Positions 26,468 through 35,729 of a DNA stretch of 64,000 nucleotides are shown piece after piece (positions within the stretch are counted from its first letter, which is position 1; every line of letters starts with the position of its first letter). Both the position numbers and the translations under genes were made by a program. The DNA is taken from positions 28,288 to 92,287 of the forward strand of contig CAWASR010000022.1 of assembly GCA_963784805.1 (NCBI GenBank), given 5' to 3'. A model generated the notes under the pieces. It saw only the letters and a list, made by a program, of their open reading frames with translations. It was not told the DNA's origin and ran no database searches. This stretch comes from Roseiarcus sp963784805 (lineage in GTDB: Bacteria; Pseudomonadota; Alphaproteobacteria; Rhizobiales; Beijerinckiaceae).

Positions 26468-27676
26468 CTAGCTCCCGCGTCCCGCGTCGATGGCGACCTG
26501 CGCGCCGGGCTGCAGCAGGAACTGGCCCACCGTCACGACCCGTTCTCCCTCCTTCAGGCCGTCCGCGATCGTGGCGATCGCCACGTTCTGATGCGCGACC
26601 TTCACCGGCCGGACGACGGCGCGGTTCTGATCGTCGACGACATAGACATAGAGCCCGTTCTCGCCGCGCTGGACCGCTTCGGCGGGCACGACCAGCGTGT
26701 TCTTGTCGACGCCGAGAGTCAGCGCCGTCGTCACCGCCTGGCCGGGCCACAGGGCGTTGTCCTTGTTCTCGAACTCCGCCTTCAGCTTGATTGTGGCGGT
26801 CGCCGCGTCGACCTGGTTGTCGCTGATGGTCAGCCGGCCGGTCGCGATCTTGGCGCCGCTGGGGTTCATCACCGTCACTTCCGGCGCGCCGGAGGCGAGC
26901 GCCTGATTGATGCGGTCGACCTCTTCCTGCGGAGCGGGGAAGACGACGGCGATCGGCTGCAACTGGACGATGGAGACGATCCCGGTCTGCTGCGCGCCGC
27001 TGACGAGATTGCCCCGGTCGATGAGCCGGAAGCCCGTCCGACCAGCGATCGGGGCGCGAATCGTCGTGTAGTCCAGCTGGACCCTGGCGGCCTCGATCGC
27101 AGCCGAATCCGCCGCGATCGAGGCGGTGAGCTGAGCGACGAGCGCGTTCTGCGTGTCGAGTTGCTGCTGGGTGGCGAAGTTCTGTTTGGCGAGGGTCGCG
27201 TATCGGGTCAGATCGAGCTTGGCGTTGGCGAGGTTGGCCTGGTCTTGCGCCTTCTTGGCCGCCGCCTGATCGAGCGCGGCCTGAAACGGCCGCGGATCGA
27301 TCTGCGCCAGCAGATCGCCTTCATTGACCATCTGGCCCTCTTTGAAGCCGATCTTGACGATCTGGCCATCGACGCGCGCACGCACCGTTACCGTATTGAA
27401 TGCCTGGGCCTGCCCGAGACCTTCCAGCACAAGGGGAAAATCCTCTCGCTTAGCGGGCGTCACGGAGACGCGAATTGGAGCGGATCCGGCGGTCTCGTCC
27501 TGCCCGGAGGCTGTCGCGCTCGCGGTCGGAGGCGTCCAGATCCGATCATGCAAACGATGGGCCCATTTTCCCGCTGCAGGCGACCACCGGTCCGCCGCGC
27601 CGGGCGAGTAAATTCCGTACGCGGCCGCGACGGCGCAGGCCAGAACAACGATCCAAGCGAAACGGCCAAAGCCCAT
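26468..27676 (-). CDS. RND efflux periplasmic adaptor subunit (MdtA-like)
   Basis: 402 residues. An N-terminal membrane/signal segment (FGRFAWIVVLACAVAAAYGIYSP) is followed by the adaptor pattern: barrel and lipoyl half-motif VTVRARVDGQIVKIGFKEGQ, an alpha-hairpin with many Gln/Ala, and the returning lipoyl half RAPIAGRTGFRLIDRGN. It bridges the RND pump and the outer-membrane channel. It ends six bases before the permease start, so they are one operon, with transcription starting upstream of 27676. Confidence 0.93.
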   Translation of the reverse strand: MGFGRFAWIVVLACAVAAAYGIYSPGAADRWSPAAGKWAHRLHDRIWTPPTASATASGQDETAGSAPIRVSVTPAKREDFPLVLEGLGQAQAFNTVTVRARVDGQIVKIGFKEGQMVNEGDLLAQIDPRPFQAALDQAAAKKAQDQANLANAKLDLTRYATLAKQNFATQQQLDTQNALVAQLTASIAADSAAIEAARVQLDYTTIRAPIAGRTGFRLIDRGNLVSGAQQTGIVSIVQLQPIAVVFPAPQEEVDRINQALASGAPEVTVMNPSGAKIATGRLTISDNQVDAATATIKLKAEFENKDNALWPGQAVTTALTLGVDKNTLVVPAEAVQRGENGLYVYVVDDQNRAVVRPVKVAHQNVAIATIADGLKEGERVVTVGQFLLQPGAQVAIDAGRGS

Positions 27677-28058
27677 CGTCGAATTCCATGCTCGCCGCCA
27701 AGTCCAACGGCGTCGTCAAACCGCCTCCACTGCGCATTGGAGCCGCGTCGCCGGGCTCAATTCGGCTGACCCCCCAACAACCACGCGCGCCGAACCCCAG
27801 GTTCCGTTGGCGGATATCGGCCAATATCATCTTTCTTTGAGGCGCGGGGCGAGATCAACCAAAATTGACCGACGGTCGCGCTCCTCTGCCTCGGTTCCAA
27901 TGGCATGGCTAGGCTTCGGCGAAGGCGGCGTCGGACCGGCCCGCGCTAATCGTTGACGCCACGACCGCGCCCCGAACCCGCGCGCAAGAGGCGGTTCTGA
28001 ACCTGGACGAGGGTCTTGCCTGCATGTCGCGCCGGCGGAGAATAAGTCGATCGTGGCG
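27677..28058. other. Intergenic region between efflux operon and protease gene
   Basis: About 380 bases. Apart from the palindrome noted at 27813-27828 I see no gene, RNA or repeat. It should hold the RND operon promoter on the minus strand. Confidence 0.5.
27813..27828. promoter_or_regulatory. Candidate palindromic operator upstream of RND operon
   Basis: GATATCGGCCAATATC is a 16-base near-palindrome (14 of 16 positions) about 137 bases ahead of the adaptor ATG. Efflux operons are often repressed by TetR or MarR proteins binding such sites, but no regulator gene is adjacent. Inference from symmetry only. Confidence 0.3.
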
Positions 28059-28748
28059 CTAGAACGACACGTCTCCGGGAATGAACGCCTTTATCTGATC
28101 GACCGGAACGAAGTATTTGGCGATGTCCATCGTGTGCTTGGGCCCTCCGACTCGCGCCTCCGGCAGAACAACAGACACTTTGCGGCTCATGATCCCCAGC
28201 AAGCACTGATTGAGGGCGTCGAATACGCCGGAGCCGGAATTCCCGGTGGTGGCGACATCTCGAATGAGGGTGTCAAAACGACCACGCAGGTTAGGAGGGA
28301 CGGCGTTGCGCGGAAGCACGCGCGACCGGGCGGTGCCCTCGGGAATAGCGACAACGACCGGTTCGCCGGCATATGGCGCTCTTTGGCAAAGCGGCATCCG
28401 GCGCATTTGCAAGCGAATTGGGAGTTTAGTCGCGTCGACCGAAAGCAACGTCAAGTCCACCTCGTCGAATGAGCCTTGTCTGACAAGGGAGGCCGGCAGA
28501 TCCTCCCCGGCGATGACGACGTGAGGCTTCGTTTCAGCGAAGTTTCCAGGCACATGCGCGGCAGTGAGAATGAGGCCGTTCCCGATGTAGACGCCGTAAC
28601 CGGGCCAGGATTGTTTCGGCGTTCGATTGACGTGCACGGCGAACGACTTGAGTTCGGCGTCATTCGAAGCAGGCAAAGCCAATGCTCGCGCGGGCGACGA
28701 ACAAACGACGGCCAATACGAATCCAAGTCGCAGAAACACGTTCGCCAA
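28059..28748 (-). CDS. Exported trypsin-like serine protease
   Basis: The start is best placed at TTG 28748, seven bases after AGGAGG, giving 229 residues with a signal peptide (FLRLGFVLAVVCSSPARALA); the frame itself stays open to 28865. The trypsin triad is visible: H65 in LILTAAHV, D98 in FDEVDLTLL and S171 in TTGNSGSGVFDA. The final segment DQIKAFIP is also protease-like. No PDZ domain follows, unlike DegP. The small size and isolated position suggest a periplasmic processing or stress protease; the substrate is unknown. Confidence 0.82.
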   Translation of the reverse strand: MANVFLRLGFVLAVVCSSPARALALPASNDAELKSFAVHVNRTPKQSWPGYGVYIGNGLILTAAHVPGNFAETKPHVVIAGEDLPASLVRQGSFDEVDLTLLSVDATKLPIRLQMRRMPLCQRAPYAGEPVVVAIPEGTARSRVLPRNAVPPNLRGRFDTLIRDVATTGNSGSGVFDALNQCLLGIMSRKVSVVLPEARVGGPKHTMDIAKYFVPVDQIKAFIPGDVSF

Positions 28749-28869
28749 CACCACGCCTCCTATCCGTCGCTGCCCGCAGCTCTCCTTCGGCTCTGCGGAG
28801 TGCTGGAAGGGAACAGCGCCAAAGTCAAACGTTCGCGAGCGGAAAACGTCAGCGTTGCGGAGCAAGCGC

Positions 28870-29283
28870 TCAGAATCGGGCGGAATGGAGGATAGTGTTT
28901 ATCGGTTCAGAAAGCATGCCCCAGCCCTGACCTTCAAGAGAGGTGAAAAGTCGAAACAGGCACAGAATCTCAATCAGCGCAGAGAAAATCGCGTTGAGAT
29001 ACAGATGTTGGCCGCCCGCGCGAAATCCTGTTTCCTCCTGAACCAGGTTATCATAAGCAACATTTCGTATATATGAAGTTGTTCTGCCCAAGAATGAAAA
29101 TATTGTTAATCCAAAATATTGCATTCTGCGAGAAATTAGAAAAATAAACGCATATAGCAATCCAATCGTTGATACGATAATTTCAGTATTGCGATCATGA
29201 ATCCGGTCAAGCACGAACCAAATCAGAAATAACATGACGCATCCGACAATGATTCTAGTTAAAAATACGATGAAGCTCAGCAT
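28870..29283 (-). CDS. Small membrane protein of unknown function, AT-rich
   Basis: 137 residues with three hydrophobic stretches: about residues 3-26 (FIVFLTRIIVGCVMLFLIWF), 34-50 and 96-112. The DNA is visibly AT-richer than the surroundings and uses codons such as ATA and TTA that neighbours avoid, suggesting acquired DNA. An AGGGG lies 9 bases before the ATG. It is encoded just upstream of the protease gene on the same strand. No family recognised. Confidence 0.55.
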   Translation of the reverse strand: MLSFIVFLTRIIVGCVMLFLIWFVLDRIHDRNTEIIVSTIGLLYAFIFLISRRMQYFGLTIFSFLGRTTSYIRNVAYDNLVQEETGFRAGGQHLYLNAIFSALIEILCLFRLFTSLEGQGWGMLSEPINTILHSARF

Positions 29284-29831
29284 GCGAAGCCCCTTTTATA
29301 ATAAAATATTTTCCTACGCGTCTTTGACGTCCATCATAGCCGATCTTTTTGCGGGCGGCATTGGGTTATGCGGAAAATGGGTGATTTTGTCGTTGATTGA
29401 TCCAACTCGCTCCCCATATGACGATCGAGCGGCCCGATTCTTCCCTCGAGACGATGCGGAAACGCGAGCCGCCCGCAATCCGGCGCGCTCCCGGGACTGA
29501 GCGACAAAAGGCGGCGAATGCGCGCGGATGCTCGTGGCGCCGAGTCCGGGGCTGAGCGATTGTGCGCTTTCGATCAGATCGACAAAGCTTGGCGGCTTGC
29601 TTAGGATGACGGTTCACATACATTGCCGTGCGCCGGTCGGTTATCGCTTTGGTGAGGACGCAAGCGCCTTGTTCGGTGCTAGCGGCCGACTTCCGGGGTC
29701 CAGTCGCGATCCGCCGGATAGAAGCCACAATTGTTCATAAAAGGAGTTTAGTCCATTAATGACCATGGGAGTCACGCCAAATATTCCGACAAAGTCTGGG
29801 AGCCGATCTTAATGACCCGCGAGCGCCGTGG
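29284..29831. other. Intergenic region before exopolysaccharide genes
   Basis: About 550 bases, AT-richer at both ends. Short frames exist on both strands but have no family features. An AGGAG at 29742 followed by several stop codons argues against a short gene before 29832. Probably holds the promoter of the polysaccharide priming gene. Confidence 0.45.
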
Positions 29832-31301
29832 ATGAGCACAGACAGCCGCGCTGCGCCTGATTCCGCGCCGTCGCTCGCTGGAAGGACGGGCGAAGCGCGC
29901 CTGGCCGGAAAGCGAGGCTGGCGGTTGCCGATCGCCTATAGCGCCATTGCGGGGACCGCGTTGGTGATTGACCTCCTGCTGATCGGCTCCAGTGCGTTGC
30001 TCGCCGAGGCGATCTATCAAGATGCTCCCACCCAATTCGCTGGCGAGTTCTCTCGCACGATGGCTTCGGCGATGTTTGTCGCGGTCCTGTTCGTGGCCGC
30101 CATGCGTGTGCAACACCTCTACAGCCCGACGCGTCTGATCGCTTTTGACGATCAGATTCGCAGCGTCTTGAGCGCCTGGTGCGGCGCCTTCCTGATCCTG
30201 GCTTCCGGTGTCTTCACCTGGGGCGTCAGCCACGACTTCTCCCGTGGCGACATTCTGCTGTTCTGGGCGCTGGGCGCGGCAGCCCTGCTCGCGCACCGGA
30301 CCGCCTGGCGCGTCATCTTGCCGCGCGCCCTCGAGAGCGGCGCCCTGCGGGGCAGAACAATCATCAGTTTGTCCTGCGAGCGGGCTGTTCCGCCGCGAAT
30401 CGTCGAGAATCTCACACGTTACGGCTACCATACCTCCGCCCATTTCCACGTTCCGTCCGGCGAACCGCAAGAGGACGAGATCATCGACACAGTCATCTCG
30501 ATTTGCCGAACCTCGGAAATTGCGGAGATTGTGCTGTTCGTCGATCCTGAACGGATGTCGAACGTCCGATCGATCGCCAGACGCCTGCGGGTGCTCCCGC
30601 TTCCGGTGACGTTCGTGCCGTTCGGGGCGCTTGCGCCGTTGTTTCAGCGTTCGCGCAACGACATCGGGGATGCAGTCGCGATCGAGCTTCAGCGTGCGGC
30701 GCTTTCCCCGGCCGAACAGGCGATCAAGCGTGGACTTGACATTCTCCTGTCGCTGACGCTGCTGGCGCTCTTGACCCCTTTCTTTCTCGCAGTCGCGATC
30801 GCGATCAGGCTTGACTCGCCTGGACCCGTCCTTTTTCGACAGATCAGGCATGGCTTTAACGGTCGACCGTTCCACATCTACAAGTTCCGGTCAATGACTG
30901 TGATGGAAAATGGCGCTGTCGTTCGTCAAGCGCAAAAGGGGGACGCACGGATCACGCGGGTTGGCTATTGGCTGCGCCGTCTCAGCATCGATGAGCTTCC
31001 CCAGCTGTTGAATGTTTTTTTTGGCGATATGTCGCTTGTCGGACCACGGCCTCATGCATCCGCCCATGACCGCTATTTCACTTCGGTTATCGAGAAATAC
31101 GCCTTTCGCCATCATGTGAAGTCCGGTATAACGGGATGGGCCCAGGTGCAGGGAGCCCGGGGCGAGACCGACACGCTTGACAAGATGCAGCGACGTGTCG
31201 AGCTCGATCTCTGGTACATCAACAACTGGAGCGTCTGGCTCGACTTTTCGATTATGATTAGGACGGTCTTTGTCGTTCTTCGGGGGGAGAACGCGCACTG
31301 A
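29832..31301 (+). CDS. Polyprenyl glycosylphosphotransferase (exopolysaccharide priming enzyme)
   Basis: 489 residues. The N-terminal half has four or five membrane helices and a CoA-binding-like middle domain; the C-terminal catalytic domain shows RGLDILLSLTLLALLTPFFL, then FRQIRHGFNGRPFHIYKFRSM, DELPQLLNVFFGDMSLVGPRP and GITGWAQVQGARGETDT, all standard for the WcaJ/PssY/EpsE family. These enzymes transfer a sugar phosphate, usually glucose-1-P, to undecaprenyl phosphate at the inner membrane, starting exopolysaccharide repeat units. It precedes the exosortase by 60 bases, a common pairing in exosortase-EPS systems. Confidence 0.92.
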   Translation: MSTDSRAAPDSAPSLAGRTGEARLAGKRGWRLPIAYSAIAGTALVIDLLLIGSSALLAEAIYQDAPTQFAGEFSRTMASAMFVAVLFVAAMRVQHLYSPTRLIAFDDQIRSVLSAWCGAFLILASGVFTWGVSHDFSRGDILLFWALGAAALLAHRTAWRVILPRALESGALRGRTIISLSCERAVPPRIVENLTRYGYHTSAHFHVPSGEPQEDEIIDTVISICRTSEIAEIVLFVDPERMSNVRSIARRLRVLPLPVTFVPFGALAPLFQRSRNDIGDAVAIELQRAALSPAEQAIKRGLDILLSLTLLALLTPFFLAVAIAIRLDSPGPVLFRQIRHGFNGRPFHIYKFRSMTVMENGAVVRQAQKGDARITRVGYWLRRLSIDELPQLLNVFFGDMSLVGPRPHASAHDRYFTSVIEKYAFRHHVKSGITGWAQVQGARGETDTLDKMQRRVELDLWYINNWSVWLDFSIMIRTVFVVLRGENAH

Positions 31302-31360
31302 AGGCGTTGGTTCTGCGCTGCTCGGTTCAGCGATGTCAGTAGTTGGGATGCAGAGCTTGT

Positions 31361-32299
31361 ATGTCGGTTGAGTTGCTAAAATCGGAGCCGGCGGCCGCCG
31401 CCGCAGCGCCCGCGCGCGTCGATCGCCGCGGCGTCCCCTTGGCGTATCTTGGCGCTATGGCGGCCTGCTTTATCGTCGCCTATCTGCCGACTTATGTGAA
31501 GCTCGCCAACGGGCCGTGGAGATCCGAGCAAGAGGGCCACGGCCCTCTTATCATGCTTGCGGCGATGTGGCTCGCTTGGCAGCAGCGCGACAAGCTCGCC
31601 AATATCGATTTCCGGCCGGCGCCGGTCAGTGGTTGGGTGATCTTGCTCCTGGCCTTGTCGCTGATGGCGTTGACGCGATCGCAGGACATCCTGATGATCG
31701 AGGTCGCGACGCAAATTCCGGTTCTGCTCGGATGCCTGTTGCTGCTCGGCGGGTGGCCCCTGGCGCGAATTTTCGCCTTTCCGCTCGCGTTCCTGGTGTT
31801 CTCCGTGCCGCCTCCGGGCTGGCTTCTGGATGCCTTCACTGTGCCTTTGAAGGCCTGGGTGTCCGACGAGGTCTCGAATTTTCTTTACGTGAGTGGTTAT
31901 CCGGTGGCGCAGAACGGCGTCATGATCATGATCGGACCCTATGAACTCATGGTGAAGGACGCCTGCTCCGGGATGAATTCGATCTTCGCCCTGTCCGCGA
32001 TCGGGATCTTCTACGTTCACGAGTTCGTGCGCAATAATCCAATTCGAAAGTTGCTGCTGATTCTGTCGATCATTCCAATCACGATTCTGGCCAACTTCTT
32101 TCGCGTCGTCGCGCTTGTTCTCGGAGCCTATTATTTCGGAATTGACGCAATTGAAGGTCTGTTCCATGACATGACCGGGATAGCGCTTTTCATATTCGCG
32201 CTTGTACTGTTCTTTGTCCTCGATGGCGCGATCATCGGCGCCGGTTTGATCGCTCGGAGGGGATGGTTGTTGTGGTTCAGAGCGGCGAAGCCGGGGTGA
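31361..32299 (+). CDS. Exosortase (XrtV-like)
   Basis: 312 residues from the ATG at 31361 with about eight membrane helices. The catalytic triad typical of exosortases is present: C202 in VKDACSGMNSIFAL, R248 in ILANFFRVVALV and H269 in GLFHDMTGIALF. Exosortases cleave and attach proteins bearing C-terminal PEP-CTERM-like tripartite signals, and are almost always encoded with exopolysaccharide genes. The small gene that follows resembles the accessory protein found with type V exosortases, which is why I favour XrtV. No substrate with a CTERM signal is visible in this window. Confidence 0.88.
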   Translation: MSVELLKSEPAAAAAAPARVDRRGVPLAYLGAMAACFIVAYLPTYVKLANGPWRSEQEGHGPLIMLAAMWLAWQQRDKLANIDFRPAPVSGWVILLLALSLMALTRSQDILMIEVATQIPVLLGCLLLLGGWPLARIFAFPLAFLVFSVPPPGWLLDAFTVPLKAWVSDEVSNFLYVSGYPVAQNGVMIMIGPYELMVKDACSGMNSIFALSAIGIFYVHEFVRNNPIRKLLLILSIIPITILANFFRVVALVLGAYYFGIDAIEGLFHDMTGIALFIFALVLFFVLDGAIIGAGLIARRGWLLWFRAAKPG

Positions 32300-32416
32300 G
32301 TGTCCCCAAACGGCGATCGCTCCGCGGGCTGGGTCGTATGGGATCAAAGGTTCATAGTGCGATCAGGCGAGCGGCGTCTGCTGGGAACGGTCTAATTTAA
32401 TTGGCGGACGCGGGCA

Positions 32417-32638
32417 ATGATCACCGTCTATGATGCTGTGACCGTCGTGTGTTTCATATGTGTCGTTTTGACATATTTCATGTTCACCGAAGGCGGAATT
32501 AAAGTTCTTGCGCACTTTATGTTGCCGGCGATAGCTTTTGCGGTTGCAAACCAAGTTGGAAACGCCGGAATGAATGTATTGGCAATATTATTAATCGCCG
32601 CCGGTATAGGATATACTTATATTATTGTTCGACATTAG
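32417..32638 (+). CDS. Small two-to-three-helix membrane protein, probable XrtV-system accessory protein
   Basis: 73 residues: MITVYDAVTVVCFICVVLTY opens a helix, followed by GIKVLAHFMLPAIAFAVANQ and NVLAILLIAAGIGYTYIIV. The pattern YD-VTV near the start, A-AN--GN in the middle and a C-terminal helix ending in a basic residue matches my memory of small XrtV accessory proteins, and its place behind the exosortase fits. Its DNA is AT-richer than the exosortase gene. Role unknown; assignment moderately confident. Confidence 0.6.
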   Translation: MITVYDAVTVVCFICVVLTYFMFTEGGIKVLAHFMLPAIAFAVANQVGNAGMNVLAILLIAAGIGYTYIIVRH

Positions 32639-32670
32639 GGTCGACGTCGGTTCAAGATCCTTGTTTTACG

Positions 32671-32690
32671 CCGATAAATTCCGATAAATT
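32671..32690. repeat. 10-bp tandem duplication
   Basis: CCGATAAATT occurs twice head to tail just downstream of the small accessory gene. It may be a slippage scar; no function is evident. Confidence 0.5.
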
Positions 32691-32887
32691 CCTCGGCCCC
32701 CGACCGCGCGTGAACTCGTATTTCTATTCCGAGAGCCCGAGCGAAGGCGAACCGGATGGGATGCGGGGCGCTTTGGCCAGCGATTGTGCGGCAGGCCGAG
32801 CGGGGTCGCCGCGCGCCTTCGGAACATCCAGCCGCGAGCGCTTGTGAACGAGCCGCCGCTCCCCATCGAGGACGCCGGCGCCAAGCT

Positions 32888-33400
32888 TCATGCTTCCGAC
32901 GATCCCCGTGCTGCAAGGCGCGAGCGCCGGCGAAACGGCCATGCGCACAGATGCGTCGCCGCCCAGCCCCAGACCGCCGCGAGACCCGCAGCCGTGAAGG
33001 CCTCGAGCGACAGCGGCGCCGCGGGCTCAAAATTGTCGAGCGTGCTCCGCGCGATCCGCGGATCAAAATCCTCGACCATAACATAGAGCCGTTTCAACGG
33101 ACCGGCGGCGGCCATCGCCCCGAGCTGTTCTTCGAGCCGCCGCGCGCGATCGATTGTTTGCGCCATGTCTTCGCCTCGTTGACGCGCCAACGGGTCGCTG
33201 TTGGCTTCAAGCTGGCTCACGCCCTGCGACGGCGTCAGGTGTCGGCGCGCCGTTTCGGCGTCGAACTCCGCCACCATTCGCTCGAGTTCTTCGACAGCGC
33301 CGCCCATGCGCTGCCGATATTGTTGCGCGAATTCGGGCGCTTGCGAGCCGATCAGACCGGCGAGCAAGGCGAACGCTAGTGCAAGTCTTCGCGCCAGCAT
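32888..33400 (-). CDS. DUF2937 family protein
   Basis: 170 residues from an ATG at 33400. The start MLARRLALAFALLAGLIGSQ and the following PEFAQQYRQRMGGAVEELERM are diagnostic of DUF2937: an N-terminal membrane or signal segment, a helical charged middle, and a C-terminal hydrophobic helix (FTAAGLAAVWGWAATHLCAWPF). Predicted membrane-bound, facing the periplasm; function unknown. The frame is open far upstream, but that part has no similarity. Confidence 0.8.
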   Translation of the reverse strand: MLARRLALAFALLAGLIGSQAPEFAQQYRQRMGGAVEELERMVAEFDAETARRHLTPSQGVSQLEANSDPLARQRGEDMAQTIDRARRLEEQLGAMAAAGPLKRLYVMVEDFDPRIARSTLDNFEPAAPLSLEAFTAAGLAAVWGWAATHLCAWPFRRRSRLAARGSSEA

Positions 33401-33807
33401 GAGCTGTCCCGTTCGATGGCCTCGTATCCGGCGACATTGAAGCCCAATTCGCGCGAGCGACATTCCCTTCAATGAAGCGGATGTTCGGTAAGCCGACGTA
33501 TCGGGATTCGACGATTTCCGATACCGCCGCGCAAGATAAGGGCGTCGAGCCGCGCCGTCACCTCCAGCGTTGACGCGGAAGGCGCGATTCGACGCGATGG
33601 TCCTGCGCCCGCCATCCGGGGCGTTCCGCCGAGGACGCGAAATCCGGCCCCGGCTGACGCAGCTTCGCCGATTGCGCCATCTCGGAGCAGAGATCGGTAT
33701 TCGCAACGGATGGAAACGCGATATGGTTTTCAGGCCGCTCGGGAGGATGATCGCCGGCGGCGCCGCCTTCGCCGCGGCTTTGGAATCCAGACTCGCAAGG
33801 GGCAATC
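33401..33807. other. Intergenic region between DUF2937 and mog
   Basis: About 400 bases. One inverted repeat is visible: GTATCGG at 33498 and CCGATAC at 33518 with a 13-base loop. No gene or RNA recognised. It should hold the divergent promoters of the DUF2937 and mog genes. Confidence 0.45.
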
Positions 33808-34338
33808 GTGCCGGAACTCCCCATTGGCGTCGTCACCATTTCCGACCGGGCGTCGCAGGGCGTCTATGAGGACAAGGGCGGCCCGGGCGTCGAGGCGGCG
33901 CTGAAGGATCTCCTCGCGTCAACTTGGCGGCCGGTCCGCCGGCTCGTCGCCGACGAGCGGCCGACGATCGAGGCGGCGTTGATCGCGCTCGCCGACATCG
34001 AGCGCTGCCCGCTGATCCTGACCACCGGCGGCACTGGCCCCGCCCCGCGCGACGTGACCCCTGAGGCGACGGAGGCGGTGTGCGACCGGCTATTGCCCGG
34101 GTTCGGCGAACTCATGCGTGCGAGGAGCCTTCTTGAAGTGCCGACCGCGATCCTGTCGCGCCAGATCGCCGGAACGCGCGGAAGGAGCCTCATCATCAAC
34201 CTGCCGGGCAAGCCCGCAGCCATCCGCACCTGCCTCGACGCGGTGTTCGCCGCCGTGCCCTATTGCATCGACCTGATCGGCGGCGACCGGCTGGAGACCA
34301 ATCCGGAATTCTGCAGGTCGTTCCGTCCGAAGGGATAA
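33808..34338 (+). CDS. mog: Molybdopterin adenylyltransferase
   Basis: 176 residues from a GTG at 33808. The MPT-binding signature LILTTGGTGPAPRDVTPEAT is intact, preceded by VVTISDRASQGVYEDKGG, the usual Mog N terminus, and followed by SLIINLPGKPAAI. Mog adenylates molybdopterin so that MoeA can insert molybdate, the last steps of molybdenum cofactor synthesis in the cytoplasm. No other moa/moe genes lie nearby. Confidence 0.92.
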   Translation: MPELPIGVVTISDRASQGVYEDKGGPGVEAALKDLLASTWRPVRRLVADERPTIEAALIALADIERCPLILTTGGTGPAPRDVTPEATEAVCDRLLPGFGELMRARSLLEVPTAILSRQIAGTRGRSLIINLPGKPAAIRTCLDAVFAAVPYCIDLIGGDRLETNPEFCRSFRPKG

Positions 34339-34412
34339 GAGAACAGAAAAAAAGTGGCGATTTCGCCCTTCATCGGCTAAACCGGCCGTGTTGAGGACCA
34401 TATTGGGTAGCC

Positions 34413-35705
34413 ATGTCCGCCGCCGTCCAGATCATCGAACCCGAAACCGACATCCGGGCGGCGATGCGCGCCGTCGGCGCTCAAGCGCGCGCCGCCGCGC
34501 GCGTGCTGGCGAACGCGCCGGCGGAGCGCAAGAACCGCGCGCTGATCGCCGCCGCCCGCATTTTGCGCCAACGCTCGGCCGAGATTCTCGCCGCCAACGC
34601 ACGCGATTGCGCCGAAGCCAAAGCGAAGGGCCTTTCGCCCGCGCTCCTCGACCGGCTTACGCTGAACCCCTCGCGTCTCGAGGCGATCGCGCGCGGTCTC
34701 GAAGAAGTCGCCGCGCTTCCCGATCCGGTCGGGCGCGTGCTTGCGACCTTCACCCGGCCCAACGGCCTGACGATCGAGCGGGTGGCGACGCCGCTCGGCG
34801 TCGTCGGCGTCATCTATGAAAGCCGCCCGAACGTCACCGCCGACGCCGGCGCGCTCTGCCTCAAAAGCGGCAACGCCGTCGTGCTGCGCGGCGGGTCCGA
34901 CAGCTTTCACTCCTCGGCCGCCATCCATGCCTGTCTGGCCGCCGGTCTGAAGGAGGCCGGCCTGCCGGAGGCCGCGATCACCCGCGTTCCGTTTGCTTCC
35001 CGCGCGGCGGTCGGCGAAATGCTCGAAGGCCTCGGGGGGGCGCTCGACGTCATCGTGCCGCGCGGCGGCAAGAGTCTGGTCGAAAGGGTGCAGCGCGAGG
35101 CGCGCGTGCCAGTTTTCGCCCATCTCGAGGGGGTCGTGCATGTCTATGTCGACCGGGCCGCCGACCTCGACAAGGCGCGCCGCATTGTCGTCAACGCCAA
35201 GATGCGGCGCACCGGGGTATGCGGCGCCGCCGAAACCTTGCTCGTCCACCGCGGGGCGGCTCTTCTTATGCTCGAGCCCCTGATTGATGCGCTGATCGCG
35301 GCCGGCTGCGCGGTGCGCGGCGACGCAGCCGCCCGACAGGCGGACCCGCGCGTGACGGAAGCGACCGAAGAGGATTGGCGGACCGAATATCTCGACGCGA
35401 TCATTTCGGTCAGGGTCGTCGACAGTCTCGAGGCCGCGATCGATCATATCGAGACCTACGGCTCGCATCATACCGACTGCATCGTCACCGAAGACGGGGC
35501 CGCGGCCGAGCGCTTTCTGAAAGAAGTCGATTCGGCGATCGTGGTCCACAACGCCTCGACCCAGTTCGCCGACGGCGGCGAATTCGGCTTCGGCGCGGAA
35601 ATCGGCATCGCGACCGGGCGAATGCACGCGCGCGGGCCGGTTGGATTGGAGCAGCTGTGCACCTTCAAGTACCGCGTGCGCGGCGACGGCCAGACCCGGG
35701 CTTGA
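34413..35705 (+). CDS. proA: Gamma-glutamyl phosphate reductase
   Basis: 430 residues. The aldehyde-dehydrogenase fold is evident: GVVGVIYESRPNVTADAGAL, the NADPH-binding region LKSGNAVVLRGGSDS, the catalytic cysteine in RRTGVCGAAETLLVH and the late GSHHTDCIVT and ARGPVGLEQLCTFKY. ProA reduces gamma-glutamyl phosphate to glutamate semialdehyde in proline synthesis. proB is not adjacent. It follows mog by 74 bases and converges on fumC, 24 bases apart. Confidence 0.95.
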   Translation: MSAAVQIIEPETDIRAAMRAVGAQARAAARVLANAPAERKNRALIAAARILRQRSAEILAANARDCAEAKAKGLSPALLDRLTLNPSRLEAIARGLEEVAALPDPVGRVLATFTRPNGLTIERVATPLGVVGVIYESRPNVTADAGALCLKSGNAVVLRGGSDSFHSSAAIHACLAAGLKEAGLPEAAITRVPFASRAAVGEMLEGLGGALDVIVPRGGKSLVERVQREARVPVFAHLEGVVHVYVDRAADLDKARRIVVNAKMRRTGVCGAAETLLVHRGAALLMLEPLIDALIAAGCAVRGDAAARQADPRVTEATEEDWRTEYLDAIISVRVVDSLEAAIDHIETYGSHHTDCIVTEDGAAAERFLKEVDSAIVVHNASTQFADGGEFGFGAEIGIATGRMHARGPVGLEQLCTFKYRVRGDGQTRA

Positions 35706-35729
35706 CCGGCGACGCGGGCGTTGCTGCGC

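Noticed and set aside
23519..27769. A 1416-codon open frame antisense to both RND efflux genes
   Set aside because: It mirrors two intact, well-conserved genes; high GC removes stop codons from the opposite frame. Its translation is Arg/Asp/His-rich without domains.
29366..29728. A 120-codon minus-strand frame in the gap before the EPS genes
   Set aside because: Basic, low-complexity translation with no domain, no ribosome-binding site and no conservation signal visible.
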